DNA of 64,000 nt from Leptidea sinapis (Eukaryota; Arthropoda; Insecta; Lepidoptera; Pieridae), in assembly GCF_905404315.1 (NCBI RefSeq), contig NC_066310.1, positions 7,502,001-7,566,000 of the forward strand, read 5' to 3'. The notes under the pieces are model-generated. The model worked only from the letters and a program-made list of their open reading frames with translations, was not told the DNA's origin and did not search any database. The translations under genes were made by a program, and so were the position numbers. This document shows positions 32,261 through 44,724 of the stretch, in pieces; position 1 is the first letter of the stretch, and every line of letters begins with the position of its first letter.

Positions 32261-32689
32261 TATGTATTGTGTTGTGAAGGCAGTTACTTAATTTTTTCCT
32301 GAAGCGACTCTCATGGTCACATATTATTATAAATTGCCCTAATTGCCTTCTTTTTGGGCATAAAAATTATCACTTTGTGTCTAAAACCAAATTATTTATC
32401 CACAATATTTCGAAAACAGCACACAGTATAAACTTACTTTTGGATAACGGCTTGCAATTATAATGCAATGCAGTTCGGTTACACGATAACCTTATCGCAA
32501 CAACTTCATGAGCTTATTATAATAATACAAGACATATTGGTCGTGTAACGAAGCCACAACTACCCCAGATTTCACGGCTTACTGGTCACGTACCTACTTG
32601 TTGAGTAAGATTCTATGGCTTTCTTGTAACTTACTTGCCCTTACCGCGTTTCTGCATACAGATACATGGAAATGTTTGTGAATGTTCTT

Positions 32690-33045
32690 TAAATGTAAAA
32701 ACTAACCTGTTAAAATCTTTTTTAACAAAAAAACAATCGACTTCAAAAACACGTCCAAAACAACAGATAATATGCACTAAAAAGTATAAAAATAATTGTG
32801 TATTTTTATACAATCTAATTAATTAATCTAATTCTATTTACGATTATTGTTATTTTTGGAATCAGTGTCCTTCCGCCGCGACCCACTCTCGCTTCTCGCC
32901 TCCTCACGACTCAAGCACATCTCACCTATAACTATATATGCAGTGACAAACCTATCTTGGCTGACATTGACTCTAACAAACATTAAAAAACATACATACG
33001 AATTGAGAACATCCTTTTTTTTTGAAGTCGGTTAAAAATAACCTG
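32690..33045. repeat. GAAGTCGGTT-family foldback repeat
   Basis: Bounded by TTAACAAAAAAACAATCGAC with ACTTCAAAAACACG at the left and TTTTTTGAAGTCGGTTAAAA at the right, which are imperfect inverted repeats. Confidence 0.55.
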
Positions 33046-33764
33046 TTAAAAATAACCGAAAAATAAACTATTATAAGTACACTTCTTGAAGAATATTTCA
33101 CCTGATGAAGTGCTCCCATAAACCCTTTACTTATTTAAAGTACGTGCGGATTAATGTATCTAATGTACTCCAGCAAATATTTCGTCGTTTGGTCAGTTAT
33201 GACAAAACCTTAGATACAGGATACTCGCAAAATCGACAACGATACATTCGGAACGATACGACAATAATCCGAATAAATCGCAACTATCCTACTCTAACAA
33301 ATGTTCGAATTCCTTATCGTTACCATAGACTAATATTTTGATTTTTTTACGAGGTTAGTGTGAATTAAATATGTTCAAACCTAAACATTATCTGTGCTAC
33401 GTCGCTGTTAAGTGTCGTAAGTCAAAACATAGCTTAGGCGCTAAGGACCATGCCAGACTCTGCACCACCGATTTGGTATCATTTACACATAATGTAAATG
33501 TTAAAAAAATATGTAATGAATATAATATGACCATTTAAAATTGAATAAATAATACAAAACTTGCTGATAATAAAATGTAAGAAAAAGTAACTCAACCCTT
33601 CACGTCGACTTCCTATTTCTCAGGCGGCCATTTGCATTATTTCTACGCATAAACGATCAACAAAATGACTTAAATAAGTTAGTAGTAAAAAATCCTGTTG
33701 AATAGTAAATCACATATAATTATTTCAATAATATTTATTAAGTATGTATATTGTATGGCAAATA

Positions 33765-34020
33765 TATCTATACAACTTGAAACGATAATAGCATCGACAG
33801 CCTAGAAGGTGTCGTTGAGATTATCGTAAAAGTGACGTTTGATTATTTGTCGAATTCGAATATTCGTCTCTGACATTTCCAACTAAGAGTAGGGTTAGGA
33901 CCGATAATATCAAATAATGTTTCGTTCGTTCAATCATCGTTTCGACATTGATTACGATGTAACTAAGAGTAGGATTCGACACGACTAATGCCACGATTTA
34001 TCGAATATCGATTTTAGGAG
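33765..34020. repeat. hairpin-forming AT-rich segment
   Basis: ACGATAATAGCATCGACA at 33782 pairs with TGTCGTTGAGATTATCGT at 33812 (imperfect hairpin). CTAAGAGTAGG motifs repeat at 33881 and 33963. No gene. Confidence 0.4.
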
Positions 34021-34029
34021 TAGGCCCCC

Positions 34030-34465
34030 AGGATTAGTATCCTCTGCGCTCCAACTAGATACCGCACTACCTAAGAACAATAGCTTTTTATTACGGCCAC
34101 TATTAGATGCTTGTGTGCGTCTTGAGGCATCTTGACACTCAATGGCATCTTACAAATTTTGTACCATACGTCTCGTGTTATTTACATTGAAATTAATAAA
34201 ATACAAAATACTTACTGATGATATGTGATCCCAGTATATTTATTATTTCTTGTAGTAGTATTATTTTTTTAAAGTTTTACAACGCATCCCGCCATTTTAG
34301 TTTCAATTATTTACAAAGTTGAACAGAAGATGTGGCACGTCACCGTTACACATTGTTCGAGACTGGATCGAGTACACCCACTAGGAAGTAGTACTAGTTG
34401 GTACGCTTTACGACTACGCCTGCGGTATCTAGTTGGAGTGCAGCGGCGATCTCATCATATTGGCC
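34030..34465. repeat. MITE-like element, copy 1
   Basis: The left end CTGCGCTCCAACTAGATACC and right end GGTATCTAGTTGGAGTGCAG are inverted repeats. The interior contains GTGGCACGTCACCGTTACAC and GTTCGAGACTGGATCGAGTA. A 5'-truncated related copy lies at 36200-36560. Confidence 0.75.
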
Positions 34466-34880
34466 ACCCATCAAACCCCATCACACTTACGATTAGGTGC
34501 AGCCTCAGGGTCCTGTAATATATTGCCAATACGGCACAGGTACTATTATTTATATTCATATTAACATATAATTATTAAACATCTGGTAAAAAAAACTACG
34601 CCAAATCGTGTACATGGTATAATGAAACGTTTTGCCATCATTATAGTATTTATTTTTAATGACATCGTGTGTCTACGACATGCGTGGGTACGAAATTAGT
34701 GGACAAATGTCAAGTTCGTCACGCAACTTTGAGGTTTGTAGTCTATGGGAGGAAATACCACAGATTGTGAAGTGTTTTACGTAATAATTACTGTAGCGGG
34801 GTTCTGTTATTATGTCTTCTCGAAGAAGAGGAAAGTTAACTAAAATTACAATTAAATGATAATATAAGGGTACAATATCC

Positions 34881-35205
34881 AGTGGGAGGCACCTTTGCAC
34901 AGGATGCCGGCTGGATTATGGGTACCATAACGGCGCCTTTTTCTGCCGTGAAACAGAAATGTGTAAACATTACTGTGTTTCGGTTTGAAGGGCGCCGTAG
35001 CTACTGAAATTACTGGGCAAATGAGACTTAAAATTATATGTGTCAAGATGACGAGCGCAATTGTAGTTTCGCTCAGAATTTTTGGGTGTTTTCAAGATCC
35101 TGAGATGCATTGCATTGTAATGGGCAGGACGTATTAATTACTGATAAACAGCTGATAAGCTGAACGCGTTGCTCGTCTCGTCCTTTATTTTCATAAAAAA
35201 AAACA
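34881..35205 (-). repeat. GACGAGC repeat, minus copy
   Basis: Starts GTGGGAGGCACCTTTGCACA, has GGATGCCGGCTGGATTATGG, and ends GTCCTTTATTTTCATAAAAA; a near full-length copy. Confidence 0.75.
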
Positions 35206-35310
35206 ATTAAATGAAAATATTTTAAGGAATATTTATGGTTAGTGTATCTCTGTGCTAAGTTTAGGGTTTTGGTTATTTTTTTACATACTTATTGTGTCCT
35301 TGGCAATTGT

Positions 35311-35945
35311 AAAAAGGCATAAAAGGCATTTATTTTCTCAAAATTGATTCCTTTAGAATTCTTTTTGATGTCATTTCTTATACTACTAGATACTACTACC
35401 GCTTCGGAAACAAATGGCGCTCTGAGAGAGAAGAAGCGGCGCAAGAAACTCTCCCAGCATTCTTTTTTTTTTGCGCTCTTTTCAATATAAATATACAATA
35501 TTGTACAGTCATTTCTATCGCTATAAAATAATCACAATCTAGTCCCAGGCTGTCCGATCATTTAGATATTCAGCAGTGGAGTAATAGGATTTACGACAGA
35601 GCCATTTTTTTATAAAACATTTAAATTTATTTATAGATAATGCCTGAACAGTGGCTGGGACTTTATTGTAGAAGTGTATACATTTACCCTTAAAGCTATT
35701 ATGTGTCTTATGAAGCCTACTAGAATTAGTTACAATCTTAGTTACAATCCCTTATTTCTAGTGTTATAATAATGAAAATCACTATTAAGAGCAAAAAGGT
35801 GATTTTTGTGAACATATATTAAATTTTCATAAATGTACTGACAATGAACAGTCATAATATTTATTTCTTTAAATTTTTCTTTGAGATACTGTCTATAACC
35901 AAGCTGATATATAGCACAAACAGCTCTCTTTTGCAGTATCATTGG
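35311..35945 (-). mobile_element. LINE-N 3' end, copy B
   Basis: Minus-strand ORF 35742-35942 reads QKRAVCAIYQLGYRQYLKEK and NIMTVHCQYIYENLIY, with NTRNKG; the 3'UTR contains GAGAGAGAAGAAGCGGCGC. Closely similar to copy A. Confidence 0.8.
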
Positions 35946-36199
35946 CCTATCCTTACTTCAGCATGTTCAAATTTTTCAAACATTTTCAACTTCAAATCAA
36001 CTCGTTCCATACATCCTCCATGGGGAGGGGATGTAATGTATTCTTATGCATATTCTTGTCTTCCCAGGACCTGGCTTCTTTAAGTGTGGACCGCTATTAC
36101 AATATTAAAGAACTTAAGAGGTACTTTAGCTGAAGCATTTCATAGATTTAATAATTTTAAATCAATATTTGCTGCCCAGCTTACGCGGGCAGAAAATTT

Positions 36200-36560
36200 G
36201 TGCGATCGGCAATTTTATATTGCAGTGTGTATTGGCTATTTGTAAAGACGCTTGTGTGAGTGGCATCTTTCAAATATTGTAACGTTGTAAAAATGTTATA
36301 TACGTTTTGTGTTATTTTACACTGAAATTAATTAAATACAAAATACTTACTGACCCAGTGTTTTTCTTATTTCTTGTAGTATTAATTTAGATGGTTTTAA
36401 TATGCAAACCGGCATTTTAGTTTCAATGTCATTTAAGTCAACATGTGGCACGTCAACGTCACACATTGTTCGAGACTGACTCGAGTACGCCTACTTGGGC
36501 GTAGTATTAGTTGCCGCACTTCGCGACTACGCCTGCGGCATCTACTTAGAGCGCAGCGGA
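36200..36560. repeat. MITE-like element, copy 2
   Basis: Shares GTGGCACGTCAACGTCACAC, GTTCGAGACTGACTCGAGTA and GACTACGCCTGCGGCATCTA with 34030-34465. The left terminal repeat is missing or diverged. Confidence 0.7.
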
Positions 36561-36654
36561 GACCAATCCTTAATCTAAGACCATAGGGTTGTATAAATTA
36601 TAAAGAAGAAAACAGCTGTATTCGTATTTGTTGCTAATGTTTCAAAGTTTTTTT

Positions 36655-36760
36655 TTTAATGAAAATAAGGGACAAGGCGAACTGGATGTTCATCTGATGG
36701 TAATTCATATACCCTGCAAATAACAATGCAGTGCCGCTCAGGATACTTTAAGATTCTGAG
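36655..36760 (+). repeat. GACGAGC repeat, 5' fragment
   Basis: GACAAGGCGAACTGGATG, CATCTGATGGTAATTCAT and AGTGCCGCTCAGGATAC; a truncated copy. Confidence 0.6.
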
Positions 36761-37198
36761 TTTCAAGTCAATTAATTGAAGTCCACTAACCTACAGATAT
36801 TAGCATTTTATGCTACGCAAAATCCACGCTAGTCAACCGCAATTTCATGTGAGAGCACCATACAGGTTTGTTTGTATTGATAATTGATATACGGCATTGA
36901 CTATTGAACTATTGTTCAATGGCTCGCACAGAAGTGACGACAAAAACCGATGTATCTATTGTTCTACGGCTATCATATGGCACCTATCACAAGCGCCTAG
37001 AATGTTGCAATCTTTGTTTAATTGAATGGAAACATATTGCACCTAGATTGACAAGGTAGGATTTATTAGATTTATGAATGTTTGAATTAATTACGTAAGC
37101 GAAATTTTCTGAATTCGAAGTTTTTGTTTTTTTTTTACGGTGCGTGTAGATTGATACACTTTAATGATCGCTCAAATACTAAACAGTGTTATGTGCAC

Positions 37199-37465
37199 CA
37201 GTGGGAGGCTCCTTTGCACAGGATGCCGGCTAGATTATGGGTACCACATTTCTGCCATGAAGCACTTATGTGTAAGCATTACTGTGTTTCAGTTCGAAGG
37301 GCGCCGTAGATAGTGAAATTACTGGTAAAAATAGACTTAACATCTTATATCTCAAGGTGACGAACGTAGTTGAATTCTGAGCGGCACTGCATTGTAATGG
37401 GCAGGGCGTATCAATTACCATCAGCTGAACGTCCTGCTCGTCTCGTCCCTTATTTTCATAAAAAA
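37199..37465 (-). repeat. GACGAGC repeat, minus copy
   Basis: CAGTGGGAGGCTCCTTTGCA to CGTCTCGTCCCTTATTTTCA; internal deletion relative to 34881-35205. Confidence 0.7.
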
Positions 37466-37946
37466 ATTCATAATAGACAAATGTATTATAATTTTAAATT
37501 ATAATTTATTTTCTCGTCGAACTGTTAGAAATTGTTTTCATAAGTTGAATTGTTATATAAGCTTCTATGTATTGAAGTAACAGTAAAAGATAATGTCTCT
37601 GGATGTAGCTAGTATTTAAATACAGGCCCGGCCTAGTTTAATGCTAATGACCATTAAAATAATATACAACATTTTAATTAATTTTTAGAAGCACTACTTA
37701 TGTAAATCTTTGATTACTTTCGTTTTAAATGCATAAGCGTTTAACATAATTAAGTAATAATTCTTATGTTAAATATTCATGTATCTTCAGAACTGTATGT
37801 TTTTTTTTCATAATTTTTATTGTTAAAGTTTAGAATAATTAATAATTGATTAGTGTAAAATTAATAGTGTATCTAATATTACTTAAATAAATAAATAATA
37901 TTACTTACATTGTACAAGTCCTTATAATATACTTTTTATAATATAC

Positions 37947-38388
37947 TAGCTGACCCAGCAAACGTTGTATTGCCATATAAAGTAATTAAAAAAAATTGGG
38001 GTATAAAAGTTCTCAGACCTACCAAATTTATCGTACTACAATTATTGTATTCGATTGCCATCTTGCAACCCTATAGCGGATTTGTGGATGGAACAGAATA
38101 ATATAAAAATGGCGATACAAAAAATAGTTGAGGATCGTAGAAGGGCAAAAATTTGAAGTTGTATCTATTTTTAAATGCTGAATCATAATAAAATTAAAAT
38201 AAAAAAAAATGTCAAAAAAATAAAAATTGGGGTGGTAGTTACTACCCTTTACATTTAGGGGCATGAAAAATAGATGTTGTTCGATTCTCAAACCCACCCA
38301 ATATGCACACAAAATTTCATGAAAATCGGTCAAGCTGTTTCGGGGGAGTTTAACTACAAACACCGCGACACGAGAATTTTATAAATTA
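37947..38388 (+). repeat. AGCTGACCC repeat, copy 3
   Basis: Starts AGCTGACCCAGCAAACGTTG and ends GAGAATTTTATAAATTAGG. The minus-strand ORF at 38028-38363 lies inside it and is not a gene. Confidence 0.7.
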
Positions 38389-38399
38389 GGTCTATTTTA

Positions 38400-39740
38400 T
38401 TAATTTTATCCAGTAGGGGGTAGTGTTAGAGTTTATATATTGCATCACATTGTATAGATTACATAAATATTTTGTAAAATGCTATGCAGCTGTAAATAAA
38501 ATTTGGTACTGAGTTTCTTGCCACTTCTTCTCATTAAAGCTTATTTTTTCTCGTATTCGACTATCGTAAGTGTCTTAACAATAACATGAATTTTTATTTG
38601 ATTTGATTTCATGATCAAAGTACGATTTACTGTTTTGAATGTCTTTCCAAGCGTAAACTGAATACTAAAATTAAACAAATACTTAAGTTTAAGATTTAAT
38701 TTTTTATTGACACCGTACCGCTATTACATATGACTTGGCACCGACTTTAATTCTATCAATAGGTACAAATAAAAGTATTTTATTAATGTTAAAGCTATCA
38801 AGTTTGCATAAGAGATGTTTGTAAATTAAATCTACATTAAGCTATTTTATAGTTTAGAACTCGCTTTTTTTAATCGTTGTTTTTTTCGTCGATTTAACTG
38901 GTACCGACACGCCATAATATAAACAAATCTTTTTTTTTTACAATTATATATACAAAATGTTTATTTAATTTATCATGTATGTTTATACATACTCATGATT
39001 CGAGCCTCCTTTTAAGCACTATAGCGCCTGTGTTAGAAGACTCGAATTGCTTAAAGACAAATATTGGCGGAATTAACACTAAAGAAAACTCAAATAATTT
39101 GTATAAACCAATTCTAATTACTAAGATACATATCTAAGAAGTATGTGTACTAAGAAATAAAATGTATGTGTGCGTTGGGTGCGTTGGGTGTGTTGTGAGT
39201 GATAAGTACCTAAGTAAGTATGTAATCTTCCAGTTGCTTCCTATAATTTCGGAATTCATATTCTATAATGATACTTCAATTTCGATTTGACATTCAGAAA
39301 AATAATACAATAAAGAAGACATAGACTAGAACATAATTAGAGACAATTTTTCTTAACACTAACATACTATATTTCAGTCACGATTCTCCAATCAAATCTC
39401 ACCTATGACTCGCATGACGGAGACTCGTCGGGAGTCAAATAATTGGCTTATTTCAATACTTGTGAAATATATAATTTTCGTAAATATTTATAGGATGGTA
39501 TTTCTTGTGTTAATGCGGTCGTATCGTTGTAACAAGTAAATTAGTGGTTGAACAAGGTGTCGATTAAAATTACAGAAATTTCTCGAAAATATTGTCTAGG
39601 TTTTATTGTAGTGTTAGGTTCAATAGAAAATTTATGAAATTCAATACTTATGAAATTAAAACATGCCATGGCACTAAAAAAATGTTAAAATTTGTATATA
39701 AAAGCTAGCATAAAAGGTAGCACAACTGGGCGACCTTTTC
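38400..39740. other. intergenic, fragments of repeats
   Basis: No gene. 38700-38900 resembles one half of the foldback family (GCACCGACTTTAATTCTATC). 39055-39110 (ATTGGCGGAATTAACACTAA) matches 59715-59770. Confidence 0.45.
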
Positions 39741-39799
39741 GCTAGTCAGAAATCTCTTCCAGGTAAACTGTAGGTGTAGGAGATATTATTTACAACTTG

Positions 39800-41935
39800 A
39801 TTTTTTTTATGGAATAGGAGGACAAACGAGCATACGACAAATGGGGTTTTATTGGTAAACGCGCAAACTTGAGACTTCTGGGGGTTAAATTGGACAAGGT
39901 TCAATTTACCCCATTCCGCGACCTTCTCGAGAGAGGACTCGATAGTAAACACAAGTTTCTCCCGGCACTGGTCGACGATTTCCCGAGAGAGACCTGCATG
40001 GCCCGTGTATATGGCATCAGCAGTGCTGTCGTCTGCATGGCAATGTATGTTGGAGGTGTCCAACATATCATTGATATGCAGAAGAAACAGCGTAGGAGGT
40101 GTCCAACATATCATTGATATGCAGAAGAAACAGCGTAGGAGATAGCACACAGCTTTGGGGCACTCCAGCATTCACGGGCTTCGGGTTCGAGCAATATCCG
40201 TCGACAACGTCCTGTATGCTGCGCCCAGTGAGGAAGCTGGAGGTCCACTTGCAAAAGCTCTCGGGAAGCCCAAATGATGGAAGTTTTAAGAGGAGCGCCT
40301 TGTGCCGTACACGATCAAAGGCCTTCGCTATATCCAGGCTAACTGCCAGGCCTTCCCCCTTGCTTTCAATAGCCGCCGCCCATCTTTGTGTTAGGTAAAC
40401 CAGACGATCACTTGCTGAACTGTACTTCAGGCATAGAGCTCTGACACCGCGGGATGGTCGGCGGTGTTTTTCCGTTGTCATCAAGAGTCGAGTTGGAGGC
40501 AAAAAGAGCGCACAGGAGATCGGCTTTCTCTTTTGCCGTATGGGCCAGGGTGTCATTCCCCATGTGCAACGGCGGCAAGGACGGCTGGTTGAAGTTACCA
40601 AGAGCAGCTTTTGACAACGACCAGGACTTGCGTGTTTACGTTCGGGTAACTGGAAAGCTGCTCGCCGATTTTGACGATGTGCTTCGATTTCGCACGGGTG
40701 ATTTGCCGCTTAAAATCTGGAGGCACGGTTATATTTCCTCTTAAGAACTTTGCAGTTCGGATTCTTTGAGCACAGCGCCGCAAGCCAAGTTCGGTACACC
40801 TGTTTTTTGCAGCCGGATGCTGCTTTAACTGACGCATCGAACCAGGGCTGTGATCTGCCACCGAAAGGTACTACAGAGCTTGGTATAAAAATATCCATGC
40901 CCTGTAGTATCATATCGGCTACTGCGGCGCAGGCACTAGGATCATCCGAAGGGAAACAAACCTTGCCCCAAGGGTAGGGTGCAAAAAAGGAACGCAACCT
41001 ATCCCAATCTGCTGACTTGTAGTGCCAAACAAGGCGGGTCGCTGGTGATCTGCGACGTTGGCGTCGGATAGGCACCACACTCCTGACCAGGCAATGGTCG
41101 GACATTCCGAGAGGGGCGTCGACAAAGACCTGGTAACTATCGGGAAGTGTAGTCAGCAGAAGATCTAATAAGGACGGCATGTGGCTATCCACATCCGGGA
41201 GCCGCGTTGGCGACTCAACCAATTGGGACAGACCATACGTCAATGCAAAATTATGCACAGGTCACCCTGCGTAGTCTGTGGTACGTGATCCAAGCCATTC
41301 GGCATTGAGCCCGTTGAAATCACCCAAGACTACGATTTCAGCGGAGGGGATCTGTGCAAGCGCGTCGTCAATTGCCGCTTGAACGCAGCCCATGAGATGA
41401 TCGGTTTCTGTGTTACCACTATGAGACCTGTAGACACGCGCATGGATGTGGACGCGGTCCTCTAAATCGCTTCGCTACCCTCAAAATTGCCGAGACGGCG
41501 ACGGCATTTATCCTCCCTAACGTTCACACATACCCCGGCATGAGGCAAAAAATTGTGTTCAATTTTGTACCCGGGGTACGTTAAATATGACGTATCGCTA
41601 GGTCGAGATATCTGCGTCTCCGTAATTTCTTCCCTCCTGGGGTTATTTCTTTTTTTGGGACCGCTTTCATATTATGTTGAGGGGAGGGGGGAAAAGAGGG
41701 ATGGCCTCCAGTCCTCGACACTAACCTATGCGAAACATAGCGGCACTAGGCTGCTACTTCACGCCGGTATTCTGTGCGAGTGTGGTAATTAACCCGGTCG
41801 AGTCTGGCCCGATTTTACTGCCGTCATAAGACGGCAGCGTGACTCTCCCACTTCTAAAAAGCCCTTAGTCGCCTCTGACGACACCCATGGGCCTGGGACT
41901 CCCCTATTCTTTTTACGCCCCGGGGAAAGTATATA
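39800..41935 (-). pseudogene. Jockey-type LINE J1, internally deleted (endonuclease + reverse transcriptase)
   Basis: Read on the minus strand, 5' to 3'. The apurinic endonuclease part is near 41250-41400, with VLGDFNGLNAEWLGSR (LGDFN-type motif), then SLLDLLLTTLPDSYQVF and MSDHCLVRSVVPIRRQRRR (SDH motif) in 40710-41258. The linker is in 40595-40861. The reverse transcriptase in 40068-40601 contains SLDIAKAFDRVRHKAL and NAGVPQSCVLSPTLFLLHIN; HADDSTADA is in 39746-40171, where the palm YADD has become HADD. A 43-bp tandem duplication at about 40054-40139 shifts the frame between the last two. At about 39838 the RT (KSQVCAFTNKTPFV) runs straight into the 3'UTR tail (plus: TTTTTTATGGAATAGGAGG), so the thumb and C-terminal tail seen at 53225 and 62368 are deleted. 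Defective. Confidence 0.85.
40054..40139. repeat. 43-bp tandem duplication in LINE J1
   Basis: Two identical adjacent units starting AGGTGTCCAACATATCATTG at 40054 and 40097. 43 is not a multiple of three, so the duplication breaks the RT frame just upstream of the catalytic ADD motif. Confidence 0.9.
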
Positions 41936-42065
41936 TATATCCATGACTCGGACACAAATATACATGTTCATCATATAAATGTTTGCACCTACCGGGATTA
42001 GAACCCAGGAGCTCTAGTTCAGTAGGCAGGGTCACTAAACATTGGGCTATAAGGGTCGTCAGATG
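41925..42065 (-). repeat. tRNA-derived SINE, family S2, copy 2
   Basis: TATCCATGACTCGGACACAA, then ACCGGGATTAGAACCCAGGA and AGTAGGCAGGGTCACTAAAC; diverged from 30180-30440. Confidence 0.65.
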
Positions 42066-43030
42066 AACCCAATTGCAAAAGTTTGTAAACGTGCCAGTTT
42101 GTAAAGTTTTGTTTTAAGATTAGAGAGTATAAGAGATTGACCCAACAAAATTTTGGTCGGAATATATGTATATAGAAAATATATGATTTATATATATTTA
42201 ACTAGATATATGTAACTAAAAATACTCAAACGTCAATTACAAAATTGCGAGTAAGTCAAAAAAATGTAAATTAAGAAGTCAAAACATAGTTTAGTAAGTA
42301 CAATACAGTAGATGTATGGATGTTATTCTTATTTTTTTAGTTATTTATTTTATATAAAAAATATATAATAACTTTAATTTTAAAATAAATAAAGAAATAA
42401 TAATAAAATACATGAAGCAGACTTCTGGTGAGAGGATCATTCAGGCAACACACGTACCGCCTGTTCACGAGCATGATTGACGCATGGACCAGCCATCGCC
42501 TAATTTAGGGAAGGGAACGACCCATCCCACTTCCCCGCCGCAAGCAGTGACATTAAGCGACTGAATGTGTAACCAACGCCTTAAAGTAATACATTAATGT
42601 TTAGTTCGGATGGGGTTCGTTTATATAAATTGTAAATACTGTGTTTGTTGCAAATAAATATATTTATTTCTTTCATTGACAATAATTAAAATAAGAATAA
42701 TAGATTACAAATTAATCAAATGGAATATTTCGTTAGTCTATATTATTTCCTCATTCGCTAACAGAACTCCACCATCTAGTTACTAAAGTAGTTATAGATT
42801 TATCATCTTCAAATCTAAATATCTAATTAAACTTTTATATTTCCAATGATTCTAGATTCAAGATAAAATTAGTCTAGTTCAAATAGAAAGCTAAGCGTCT
42901 TGTAGAAATTAAGTGCAGATTTAAGATAAGCCTTCTTATTGACAACAGATAAGCTAAGGAGCAATCTAACGAATTGAGGTACACAATAGATTAAGACAAA
43001 ATATATTCATCCATTCCAATTAACTTATTT
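42066..43030. other. intergenic with a GC-richer segment
   Basis: 42415-42680 is less AT-rich (GAAGGGAACGACCCATCCCA) and ends in AATAAATATATTTATTT. It could be the 3' end of an unrecognised retroelement. No gene otherwise. Confidence 0.35.
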
Positions 43031-43033
43031 GAC

Positions 43034-43085
43034 ACTAGCTGACAAGACAGACGCTGTTCTGAAAAATAAAAATAAAATATTTGGA
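43034..43085 (+). repeat. AGCTGACCC repeat, 5' stub
   Basis: CTAGCTGACAAGACAGACGC followed by A-rich sequence; only the first about 50 bp of the family. Confidence 0.5.
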
Positions 43086-43167
43086 TGTAGTATGTTATCC
43101 TTAATAGATACACATGGCGGACTTTTCTGTAGATCTACAGAATTCCACCATACATTATTTTATTATA

Positions 43168-44470
43168 CGAGGGTGGCACTGAAAATTTCGGGAATCAAGG
43201 AAGTGACACAACATTACTATTTAAAAATGTATTTATTGCTTTTCGAAGTATTCTACGCGAAATTTGACCCATTTTTCCATACGATTGAACTAATCATTGA
43301 AGCAACGATTCCATTCGGAAGTTGGGTCTCCAAAATGGCCGTTTTGTAGGCGTCCACAGCTTCTTCAGGTGATGAACATCTCTGACCACGCAATTTAATC
43401 TTTATTTTAGGGAAAGTATAAAAATCATTAGGGCTGTACGGCGGATGGTCTAATAATTCTATGTTTTCTTGCTCTAAAAACTCTTATGTTCTGTGCGCGG
43501 TGTGAGAACTCGCATTGTCGTGATGGAGGATGATGCGGCGGTTGAAGTTCTCTTTATGGAGTTCAGAAAAGACCTGTAAAAAAGACCAGAAAAGACCGGC
43601 AAACAAATGCTAGCATACCATTCTGCATTAACCATTCTTTGTCCCTCAAGAGGAATAGTCGCAACATGGCCGGTTTTAGAGACAAACGTGGCCACCATTT
43701 TTTTTGCAACACTCCGTGAACGAACAATTTTTGTTGGCTTTAACTCATTTTCGAACACCCAAACTCGTGACTGGTTTTTTGTTTCGGGTTCGTACGCGTA
43801 TATCCAGGATTCGTCACCTGATACGATGTTGTATACAGCATTTGAGGATCCTGCGTGGAATCTTTCGAGAGTTCTGACGCACCAAGTAACGCGAGCCGCT
43901 TTTTGCTCTTCACAGAGCAAATGCGGTGTCCATCGGGAAAACAACTTTTTTACACCTAATTCTTCATACAAGATTATTTGTATTTGACTCATGCCAATGT
44001 CTAAAGTTGCCTGAATTTCGCGGTATGTCGCATGTCAATCTTCCTCAATCAGCTTACGCACAGCATCAACGTTTTCTTTGGTGACTGCAGTTTTTGGACG
44101 ACCTTGACGGGGATCATCACTGAGCTTGACACGTCCACGTTAAAATTCAGCAAACCAGCGATAAATTGTGGTTTTGGATGGGGCTTCATCACCAAATACA
44201 GAAATCATCCGTTCTACACACTGTTTTTGTGTTAAACCACTTCATAATAAGAAGAAAGTCATAATAAATGATCGCTGTAGAATTTTCTCGAGTCAATTCC
44301 ATTTTCTCAACGACTAAACAAGTTTGACAAGAACTTGTGACAGGACCGAGAATATTTTTTAAATAAATAAATGGTATTCGATTTTTAAAACAAAGGAGTT
44401 TTCAATTAAAAAGATTTTAATATGACAGGAACAGTGGAAATATTCCATTCCCGATACTTTTAGTGCAGCC
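43168..44470 (-). pseudogene. mariner transposon with decayed transposase
   Basis: Element of about 1.3 kb flanked by TA. The left end CGAGGGTGGCACTGAAAATT and the complement of the right end (GGCTGCACTAAAAGTATCGG) are imperfect terminal inverted repeats. The minus strand encodes a helix-turn-helix region (APSKTTIYRWFAEF and DDPRQGRPKTAVT, 44030-44260), then GVKKLFSRWTPHLL, SGDESWIYAYEPETK (first catalytic Asp) and VRSRSVAKKMVATF in 43474-43992. HHDNASSHTA (second Asp) and PPYSPNDF (third Asp) follow in other frames. PPYSPNDF lacks four residues seen in the usual YSPDLxPxD. Stops and frameshifts make it inactive. Confidence 0.85.
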
Positions 44471-44479
44471 TATGTATCT

Positions 44480-44710
44480 CAAAGGGTTTAGACAGTGTTT
44501 TCGTTGAAAGCTCCTAGACGGCCTATTTTTTCCGACACGTCCAACAAATACCATTCATATATTCAAAAATATATACATAAACTTCACAAATTATATACTA
44601 AAGCGTTCCTCGAGAACCACGCTATCCATTGGTGAAAACAGCATGAAAATCGTACTGTTTTTTTGAGTTCATCACGAACAGACAGACTTTGACTTATAAT
44701 GTGTAGTTAT
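44480..44710 (+). repeat. interspersed repeat related to 63470-63690
   Basis: CTATCCATTGGTGAAAACAG, CATGAAAATCG and CGAACAGACAGAC are shared with 63590-63665. Confidence 0.6.
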
Positions 44711-44724
44711 ATATATTTTTTTCC

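Noticed and set aside
40750..40977. Plus-strand ORFs in 39.8-41.0 kb
   Set aside because: Antisense to the LINE endonuclease and reverse transcriptase.
43607..43987. Plus-strand ORF of 126 codons
   Set aside because: Antisense to the mariner transposase motifs.
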